Assembly (NCBI GenBank): GCA_020628475.1
Contig: JAHDFB010000018.1
Coordinates: 1 to 51,211 of the forward strand
DNA length: 51,211 bases
Source of the DNA: Saprospiraceae bacterium
Lineage (GTDB): Bacteria > Bacteroidota > Bacteroidia > Chitinophagales > Saprospiraceae
Direction of reading: 5' to 3'
In this document: positions 45,801 through 51,211 of the stretch, one piece after another
Position numbering within the stretch: position 1 is the stretch's first letter
Layout: each line of letters begins with the position of its first letter
Notes under the pieces: model-generated
Database searches by the model: none
Seen by the model: only the letters and a program-made list of their open reading frames with translations
What the model was told of the DNA's origin: nothing
Program-made: the position numbers and the translations under genes

Positions 45801-48800
45801 TTCGGTGGAAAAAGGTGTAGTCAGTTATGCGATTCATTTACGAGACAACATTTCTGATCCTGATATCAAACGCGATTTTCAACACAGTATCAGTTGTCTG
45901 GCTGTAGGGACTGGTTATGGAAGACTGTCCATTGAGGAAGCGATGTCCGCTATTTTAATGGGGGTGTCGGATGCGAACGAATTGATCCGATCGACCGATG
46001 GTCTGCATGTTATTCGAAATGTTGAATTCATCGAATTGTATGAGCATCGTGCCAAGTCGATTTATTATACCTTGAAAATCTTGGAGGAAAAAGATACGAA
46101 TCTCAATATATATCTTCCTCATAGAATGCATGTTCAGAAAGGAGGAAAACGAAACCTGGAGTATAAAAAGAGTGATTTTTGGTGGCATGATTTCTCAACG
46201 GAATTTAAAGAGGCTGATGATCCATCTGAATTGACAAGGCTATCCTTTCAATCATCGGCTGGAATGGCGCGTATAGAACAGTCTGCCACCTTTGCCTCCA
46301 AACAAATCATACTTGCTTTACTGGATGAGATGTCCAGTACCTTGACTTGGGATGAATCCAAAGCAAAAACGCTGTTCGAAATCATGATTCCGTATTCATT
46401 GAAGGATATCATTCGATTTCAGAAAAATATACTTTGGAAATTGGATATTTTCACGGCTTCGATTCCTTGGGAGCTGTTTCATGATCCGGAAATGGATGAT
46501 TCACCGACCTTTACGAATGCGGGTTTGATTCGTCAATTGAAAACAGTGAGTTATCGCCCCAATCCGAAGGTAAATCGAAATGATGCAGCATTGATCATCG
46601 GAGATCCCGATCTGACGGGTTCCTCCTTATCACAACTGCCAATGGCTCGAGAAGAGGCCATCGAAGTCAATAAAATGTTGTTGAAGCACCAGATCGAAAC
46701 GGAGTTGAGTATTGACGAAAAAGGGGTTGAAATTTTGACCAAGCTGCACAAACACAAGGTGCGTATTCTGCACATCGCTTCGCATGGTATTTTCAATCCT
46801 ACCAATCCAAATGAAACCGGGATCGTGATTGGTGATAATATGGTGATCTCACCAGCGATGATTTCCAATCTATCCACTGTGCCAGAATTTGTCTTTGTCA
46901 ATTGCTGTAATTTAGGAGAAATCGATCCTAATCTGGAAGAAAAATATCGGAAGGGAAGACATCAATTGGCCGCCAATATTGGTACGCAACTTATTCGAGA
47001 TGGGGTCAACGCGGTAGTAGTGGCGGGCTGGCCAGTACATGATGGTGCGGGTAAGTTATTTGCCAATACACTGTATGATTATATGCTTCACGGTGAATCT
47101 TTCGGTAAAGCGGTTCAAAAGGCTCGAAAGGCTACTTATGAAGGTTTTGGAACCTTCAATACGTGGGGCGCATATCAATGTTATGGTGATCCTTGGTATA
47201 AGTTTAACAAGCGTGGAGGATTACGTACAACCGAGAAACGATACTACACCAACGAAGAAGTGGAAATCGATCTGTACAATTTATTGAGTTCAGTACGCGA
47301 TGATCGAGATGGGAATGCCGATAAGTATCAGCAATGGCTCAATGATATTGTGCTTCGAGCCAAGGCACACGGTTTTTACGATTCAAATATTATCGAACTG
47401 GAGGCGACTATTTTGGCTTCCATCAATCGATATGATCTCTCCGTTTCGAAATACATCGATTTGATGCGCTTGGAGGATTCTGATTTCTCTGTGCGATCAT
47501 TGGAGCATTTCGTAACACTTAAGATATTGAATGCGTCCAATAGTAAGCAGGCGGGATTTGATCCGATTATAAAACGAGAGATTGATTTACTTCGGGTGAT
47601 CGGAGAGACTTCATCCAGATTGAATATCTATGGAGATGCGATGAAGCAATTTGCCCTGTTGGATGATCATGATAAGGTGCAGGGACATCTGTCGGAAGCC
47701 ATGGGTGTATTTGAAAGAGCGTATCATCTCAATACTGATAATATTGAACTGTCGCATTATGCTTTGGTCAATTTCCTTACGATTTATAAGTTGAGCGAAA
47801 ATAAGAAGCATTATCGCATCGATGATGTCCAGCATACGGTTGAGTCCATTATAATAGCTACACTTAAAAAGTTAGAAAAGCTTTACAAGAACACGAAAAA
47901 TATAGCTTATCTCAAGTTGATTATTGATTTCAATTGCTTGCAATATGCGCTTCCTTCTACGAAGACAATCCATGCCAATATTGCTTTCATTCTTGAACGT
48001 ATCGAAGAATTGATGGATATCGGAGTGGATGATCTATATCTTAAAAGACAGGCTTTGAATATGGACTTTTTGATCATGTTGGCCGCTAAAAGAAAGCATC
48101 TTTCACTTCAGGAGATCAAGGCTGAGTTTAGCAAGAAGAGTAAGGAAGAGAAAAAAGCGTTGGAATCGGATGATGCCAATGAGCGTCAAAAGGCAGGCCC
48201 GGTTCGGTTCCGTGGTGATCATGATGAAATGTATCAACGTTTCGATAAAATTGTAAATCGAGATAATATTCCAAAGAGTCCGTTTGAACGAATCAATACG
48301 CCCGTACGGAAATTGTTAGAATCTGGTAATTATATGATCGATGTGCATATGCATTATTTTGATATGCATTGTGTGAGTGCGAAGTATTTGGCAGGTCGAT
48401 TTGCCAAGGATTTATTTGGATTGAGGAGCATGTCTGAGGAGGCAGAAGAGCAAATGCGTGATATTGCTTACCAACATGAATTCAAAGAACCGCCAGCAGG
48501 CAAACATTGGAATGATGTCTTTTTGGAGGAGTTCTCAAATAGAGATGGAGGAAATGCTGGAATTCTGAAGCATATGCTCAATAAAACGACCATGTTATCT
48601 GTCTACGAGCAATATATTAAGAAGGATTCGTTGGCAAAGGTCTTTCCAAATATACCGAATGATAATATAATTAGCACGGGGCTCTTGATGGACTTAGCGA
48701 CGGGTTGGGAAACCAATGATATCGTCAAGAGTTATCCAGATCAGGTGCGAGAAATGGGGGAGTTGGCTGCTCAGCACCCTGTCTTACCGTTTTTGTTTGT

Positions 48801-49536
48801 CGATCCTCGTCGATATGGTCATGAGACGGATAGTGAGGCATTGTATCACCTAGTAAAACAGGCTTTCGAAAATAAAGAGAATCCATATTTCGGGATCAAG
48901 ATTTATCCTTGTTTAGGCTATCATCCAAATGATTATCGACTATGGCCGATTTACAAATTATGTGTGGATTACAATATTCCAGTATTGACACATTGCGGCG
49001 GAGAGATCGTTACGACGGATCGTAAAAAGATCATGGTTTTTGACGGGAAGATCGAGATTCCTATAGTTGGTAAGAATCGAAAGGAGGTGGGTTATCAATT
49101 GAATGATCCAGGATTATGGGAGCCGGTTTTGGAGCAATTTAAAGATCTACAACTGAATATTGCGCACTTCGGAGCGTCTGGTGCTTGGCTGGATAATAAA
49201 AAGAAGAAACTCAAGCGTAAATTTCCTCAACATCGTAAGGTCAAGATATTGCAGTTGATTGAAAAGTACGATAATGTTTATACGGATCTGTCTTATTCAT
49301 TTGCCGATGAGAAATTGTTGCAACCATTGAAAGATCTAATGCAAATCGAGAAGTATCGTCGTAAGATTCTTTTCGGAACGGATTATTGGGTGGTTTATCC
49401 GATGGGTGATTTGAGTAAGAAAACAGTTGCCTTTTTCGATAAGTTGGACAATGAAGCATGGAAACGAGAATTGTGTTTGGACAATTCGATGCGTTATCTA
49501 TTCAATGCTGAAAACCCTTTTGATCAGCCTAGTTAA
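42874..49536 (+). CDS. Giant multidomain CHAT protein (lipase-like, pseudo-lipase, CHAT protease, amidohydrolase)
   Basis: 2220 residues, no signal peptide, probably cytoplasmic. Seen in order: (1) an alpha/beta-hydrolase at about 160-470 with LLFIHGT (H170) and a Ser nucleophile in SHSRGG (S251); (2) an LCAT-like hydrolase at about 515-820 with LVLLIPG, FPYDWRL, MATPWNG, GDGLSTW and NHSSLL, but with Glu619 where the nucleophile Ser should be (AHETGG); (3) a linker with HDGLVSAEGAMD, typical of CHAT-associated domains; (4) a CHAT domain at about 1190-1445 with His1304 (ASHG) and Cys1345 (VNCC); (5) a helical, TPR-like stretch at about 1460-1790; (6) an amidohydrolase-2 TIM barrel at about 1818-2215 with H1825xH1827, K2009, H2040, H2098 and D2170. 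Such fusions often act as triggered effectors; that role is inferred. It has no operon partners. Confidence 0.9.
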   Translation: MKTLVIYGKELPLDGSSYSIDGSEATLVQSVQPVSSTRSNLSALPLNIENPEDIVNLVFDNDTEWIGAAMDIPSLFPQEQTRSVASNDFLIPYSFQEASVRGGFVDLVLKTVNVFRINKALGKEAAGTIAEKIDRHNVAKPGLYRMNADFELKEVADPSLRFNSALLFIHGTISSTKGSFGNIIVEPDASGKKKLSSVSAALKEQLEKSFTGFDQILTLEHWTLTKHPIYNAIQVLQGLPEGVELDIISHSRGGLVSDILAKCDKRNEHIGFQPWELSKLKKSQRAVFELADQLNQIANRKLIKVNHQLRIACPANGTMILSKRIDYFFNGMLFAIGKALGGTLNPFYKVQKGFFMEFIRSKANVDVLPGLEAMTPHSMMPTLLNNPSISAQSKLYVIKGAANRGGIGKNILRLISKAIFGQANDFVVDTPSMMRGIQHKDRFYFTAPNDAGESVHHFNYFFNKSTKSALFQFLKDPASANMFVQFPALEKENLQSFNRGFRSIPVGSEVSAKPLVLLIPGMMRTHLFKGKRKVWFNDEALLNGSFVQDLKMDEDNVLVPESILHFHYNDIKIKLEEKYKVISFPYDWRLPLHENAVLLKERIQEIMDNQTSCRILAHETGGLLIKHIMMDFPDFWKEYIQMRHSKVLFMATPWNGTYRIVQDIMGESDRVNQLASIDTINSKHDLIEIYQGFKGMMDLMPLNNIDFQRKDWWATFREEVGLQDALPPLFKYQLESLVDYAQKSSRTSFDFTNCYYIAGYDLRTVSKMEKESHNFGESVRWIYSEKGDGLSTWKEAIPEEFPKDNVYLGLANHSSLLNDEKIQTAILDILDNASKTDVLYHIDPDDVELPSELHKYKANSKELISSADLIFSNQLNEFTMDGQKSDQLRVDVVHGDLRMAKYPVLLGHFAHDGLVSAEGAMDRALKGKLSDRHEIGRYPQESHDSEIVIIKNNYPAGAIVVGLGDNTKLTSFILRNSVEKGVVSYAIHLRDNISDPDIKRDFQHSISCLAVGTGYGRLSIEEAMSAILMGVSDANELIRSTDGLHVIRNVEFIELYEHRAKSIYYTLKILEEKDTNLNIYLPHRMHVQKGGKRNLEYKKSDFWWHDFSTEFKEADDPSELTRLSFQSSAGMARIEQSATFASKQIILALLDEMSSTLTWDESKAKTLFEIMIPYSLKDIIRFQKNILWKLDIFTASIPWELFHDPEMDDSPTFTNAGLIRQLKTVSYRPNPKVNRNDAALIIGDPDLTGSSLSQLPMAREEAIEVNKMLLKHQIETELSIDEKGVEILTKLHKHKVRILHIASHGIFNPTNPNETGIVIGDNMVISPAMISNLSTVPEFVFVNCCNLGEIDPNLEEKYRKGRHQLAANIGTQLIRDGVNAVVVAGWPVHDGAGKLFANTLYDYMLHGESFGKAVQKARKATYEGFGTFNTWGAYQCYGDPWYKFNKRGGLRTTEKRYYTNEEVEIDLYNLLSSVRDDRDGNADKYQQWLNDIVLRAKAHGFYDSNIIELEATILASINRYDLSVSKYIDLMRLEDSDFSVRSLEHFVTLKILNASNSKQAGFDPIIKREIDLLRVIGETSSRLNIYGDAMKQFALLDDHDKVQGHLSEAMGVFERAYHLNTDNIELSHYALVNFLTIYKLSENKKHYRIDDVQHTVESIIIATLKKLEKLYKNTKNIAYLKLIIDFNCLQYALPSTKTIHANIAFILERIEELMDIGVDDLYLKRQALNMDFLIMLAAKRKHLSLQEIKAEFSKKSKEEKKALESDDANERQKAGPVRFRGDHDEMYQRFDKIVNRDNIPKSPFERINTPVRKLLESGNYMIDVHMHYFDMHCVSAKYLAGRFAKDLFGLRSMSEEAEEQMRDIAYQHEFKEPPAGKHWNDVFLEEFSNRDGGNAGILKHMLNKTTMLSVYEQYIKKDSLAKVFPNIPNDNIISTGLLMDLATGWETNDIVKSYPDQVREMGELAAQHPVLPFLFVDPRRYGHETDSEALYHLVKQAFENKENPYFGIKIYPCLGYHPNDYRLWPIYKLCVDYNIPVLTHCGGEIVTTDRKKIMVFDGKIEIPIVGKNRKEVGYQLNDPGLWEPVLEQFKDLQLNIAHFGASGAWLDNKKKKLKRKFPQHRKVKILQLIEKYDNVYTDLSYSFADEKLLQPLKDLMQIEKYRRKILFGTDYWVVYPMGDLSKKTVAFFDKLDNEAWKRELCLDNSMRYLFNAENPFDQPS

Positions 49537-49557
49537 GGGCTTGATTTTCGGGGCGAA

Positions 49558-49700
49558 TTCTTTCCACGCACAAAAAAAGTGCGCGGAAAGAAACAGAGTA
49601 TTCCAGGCGCACTGTTCGTTTGGTATCCCGCCATGACCTGTCGGGACACTCTCCCGTTGGTCGACCTTTCATGTTCTTTTCGCAGAAAAAGAATGGAAGT
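49558..49700. repeat. Structured GC-rich repeat downstream of the CHAT gene
   Basis: Three hairpins in a row: TTCTTTCC-A-CGCAC / GTGCG-C-GGAAAGAA (49558-49592, one mismatch, A7 loop); TCCCG ... CGGGA (49626-49646), which on the minus strand shares GTCCCGA ... GGGAT with the other two repeat blocks; and TTCTTTT/AAAAGAA (49674-49693). A minus-strand frame runs through it but consists of hairpin translations. The remainder of the gap to the bestrophin gene holds only a possible weak promoter (TTG 49737-49739, 21 nt, TAATTTG 49761-49767). Confidence 0.65.
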
Positions 49701-49784
49701 CTCCCTATTTTCTAGTGCTATTTCATGAACCAAATGTTGTTTTTTATTCTTTAAAATGACTAATTTGACGATAAAATAGAATAT

Positions 49785-50843
49785 ATGTACACGAAGAAGG
49801 TATACAAGACCAGGGATATGGTTTTATGGACACGCTATGAAACATTACTGTTTACCGTGATAGGATTGATCGTTGCGGGTGTCTATTTTTTCTTTGATTT
49901 ACACTGGTTGAAGATTCCTTGGACTCCATTGGCATTAATAGGTACGGCGGTAGCTTTTGTCATTGGATTTCAAAACAATTCGGCTTATGGTAGAATATGG
50001 GAAGCTCGTAAAATATGGGGAGGCATCGTTAACACTTCCAGAACCTTGGGCATGGTACTACAAGATGTCATTACGAATGAGCACAACCCATCCTTGTCTG
50101 AGGACGTATTACAGCAGGAAGTGAAAACCATGACCTATCGACATATCGCTTGGATGACTGCTTTGAGACACGCTATGCGTGCTGGGAAACCTTGGGAAAC
50201 CATTGTTGAGGAAAAGACCAATAAAGAATGGAGCAGTGTGGTTCATCCACCAGAGTGGGATTCTACCGTGGAAGAGGATTTGAAGGGCTACATTTCGGAG
50301 GAGGATTTACGCTATGTCATGAGTAAGAAAAACAAACAAACGGCGTTGCTTTATTTACAGTCACATCATCTGAGACGATTAAAGGAGCAAGGAATATTGT
50401 GGGAATTCTCTTTTCTTCATGTGGAGGGAATTCTAGAAGAATTATTTACACTTCAAGGTAAATCGGAGCGGATTAAAAACTTCCCGTATCCTCGTCATTT
50501 TGCCTCGCTGAATCATTATTTTATGTGGATGTTTGTGTTGTTGTTACCCTTAGCGATCAAACCTCAGTTCTCAGAAATTGGGCAAGAAATCATGGGTCAT
50601 CAAACGACGATCGGCACGTACTTTATTTGGTTAGCTGTACCTTTCTATGTAGCGGTGGCTTGGATTTTCCATACTATGGAGCGAATCGGTCGGACAGGAG
50701 AGAACCCATTTGAGGGATCTGCCAATGATGTTCCGATTTCTACGATTGCTCGAGGAATTGAAATTGATCTACGTCAGAACTTGGGAGAAGATGATGCCGA
50801 GATACCAGCACAGTTTGAGATGATGTATGATACGCAGATGTAG
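49785..50843 (+). CDS. Bestrophin-family anion channel protein
   Basis: 352 residues of the bestrophin/UPF0187 family; homologues are pentameric anion or cation channels of the inner membrane. Signature GFQNNSAYGRIWEARKIWGG at about residues 60-80 is the conserved pore/neck region. Two N-terminal hydrophobic segments (about 22-60) and two C-terminal ones (about 240-300) match the family's four helices. GRTGENPFEGSANDVPI, then EIDLRQ, is the standard C-terminal block. The ion selectivity cannot be read. It stands alone between two repeat-bearing gaps. Confidence 0.9.
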   Translation: MYTKKVYKTRDMVLWTRYETLLFTVIGLIVAGVYFFFDLHWLKIPWTPLALIGTAVAFVIGFQNNSAYGRIWEARKIWGGIVNTSRTLGMVLQDVITNEHNPSLSEDVLQQEVKTMTYRHIAWMTALRHAMRAGKPWETIVEEKTNKEWSSVVHPPEWDSTVEEDLKGYISEEDLRYVMSKKNKQTALLYLQSHHLRRLKEQGILWEFSFLHVEGILEELFTLQGKSERIKNFPYPRHFASLNHYFMWMFVLLLPLAIKPQFSEIGQEIMGHQTTIGTYFIWLAVPFYVAVAWIFHTMERIGRTGENPFEGSANDVPISTIARGIEIDLRQNLGEDDAEIPAQFEMMYDTQM

Positions 50844-50907
50844 CATGGAATCATTCGCAGAAATTGTATAGACTGTGTAAGAAAGTTCTGCGCTAGTTGC
50901 ATGAAGG

Positions 50908-50947
50908 GCTTGTCGCGCCTGAGGGCGTGATGAGTGCATAACGAAAC
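50908..50947 (+). repeat. Dispersed repeat, copy B
   Basis: GCTTGTCGCGCC, loop TGAG, GGCGTGATGAGTGCATAACG, AAAC: second copy of the element at 17009-17051, in the same orientation relative to the window. The hairpin (GCC...GGC) is kept although the loop differs, which suggests selection on structure. It lies after the bestrophin gene, in a 216-nt gap with no gene. Confidence 0.75.
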
Positions 50948-51059
50948 CCGGAATGGAACGCTCGAGCGCCCAAAAGATATTCATAAAAGACGAATCGCGC
51001 ATAGTGGATAACGATATATTCCGTTATATTTACGTTTTTTTAAACATAAATGTATATTA

Positions 51060-51211
51060 ATGAAAAACGTATTAACACTATTACTTTTAGTAACCATGCT
51101 TGACTTTTACTCCTGTACACCGGAAAACAAATGTGATGATGAGGGGGATTGTCTTTGGTTTACATTGGAAGGTGAAGAATTTGTTGCTGTATCTACGGGA
51201 GGGACTGTTTT
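51060..51211 (+). CDS. Predicted lipoprotein, truncated by the window end
   Basis: Open frame from ATG at 51060 to the last base. It encodes MKNVLTLLLLVTMLDFYSC with a lipobox-like Cys19, followed by a Cys- and acid-rich start of the mature part (CDDEGDC) and LWFTLEGEEFVA. No family can be assigned from 50 residues. The 5' region is AT-rich with a near -7 sequence (TATATTTA). Confidence 0.65.
   Translation, partial: MKNVLTLLLLVTMLDFYSCTPENKCDDEGDCLWFTLEGEEFVAVSTGGTV

Noticed and set aside
42874-49536. CHAT gene as part of a multi-gene defence island
   Set aside because: Its neighbours are a T9SS cargo protein and a bestrophin-like channel in separate transcription units, with no other defence, toxin or mobile gene. 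Only the stand-alone effector idea is kept.
49533-49733. Minus-strand 66-codon frame after the CHAT gene
   Set aside because: It consists of three hairpins of the dispersed repeat; similar false frames are expected wherever the repeat occurs.
1-51211. CRISPR arrays, tRNA or rRNA genes
   Set aside because: No regularly spaced repeats and no cloverleaf or rRNA-like segments were noticed on reading both strands; a tRNA or CRISPR program would settle it.

Overview
The window looks like a chromosomal segment of an AT-rich member of the phylum Bacteroidota. A marine or environmental Saprospiria/Cytophagia-type organism is my guess; nothing here fixes the rank below phylum. The evidence is: near-consensus Bacteroidota promoters (TTG, about 19 nt, TAnnTTTG) upstream of the ribosomal genes; almost no Shine-Dalgarno sequences; a C-terminal type IX secretion sorting domain; many short lipoproteins; tandem POT peptide transporters; and a grasp-with-SPASM peptide cluster, a system known from this phylum. 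No tRNA, rRNA, CRISPR array, transposase or phage gene was found.

Layout. 1-6.8 kb: a SnoaL-like protein, a TPR lipoprotein followed by folB, two tandem proton/peptide symporters, a small membrane zinc-finger protein and the metallophosphoesterase PdeM. 6.8-13.1 kb, minus strand: a ribosomally synthesised peptide (RiPP) cluster with, in transcription order, a C39-peptidase ABC exporter, an HlyD-type adaptor with an unusual N-terminal extension, an unlisted 54-residue double-glycine precursor (8876-9040), an ATP-grasp maturase (gwsG) and a SPASM protein without a radical-SAM core (gwsS). A shared motif lies upstream of both the exporter pair and the precursor. 13.1-17.6 kb: a YtcJ-type amidohydrolase lipoprotein, a polyprenyl diphosphate synthase, a possible papain-like-fold protein, a dispersed repeat and a GNAT acetyltransferase.

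17.7-36.1 kb: one continuous ribosomal supercluster in the order str-S10-spc-alpha, from rpsL to rplQ. It includes fusA, secY, map, infA, rpmJ and rpoA; tuf is absent. It starts at a strong promoter (17724-17754), has a second promoter before rpsJ, contains several hairpins in its longer spacers, and ends at a strong intrinsic terminator (36104-36137).

36.2-51.2 kb: lipoproteins, a subtilase with an altered oxyanion-hole motif, a long-chain acyl-CoA synthetase, an NTF2-like protein, a T9SS-exported beta-propeller-like protein, a giant 2220-residue multidomain CHAT protein, a bestrophin-like channel and a lipoprotein cut by the window edge. Three intergenic regions hold related REP-like GC-rich repeats.

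The two items most worth following up are the RiPP cluster, with its precursor and shared control element, and the giant protein. The latter joins a lipase-like domain, a second lipase-fold domain whose nucleophile position is Glu, a CHAT protease domain, a helical region and a metal-dependent amidohydrolase in one polypeptide.
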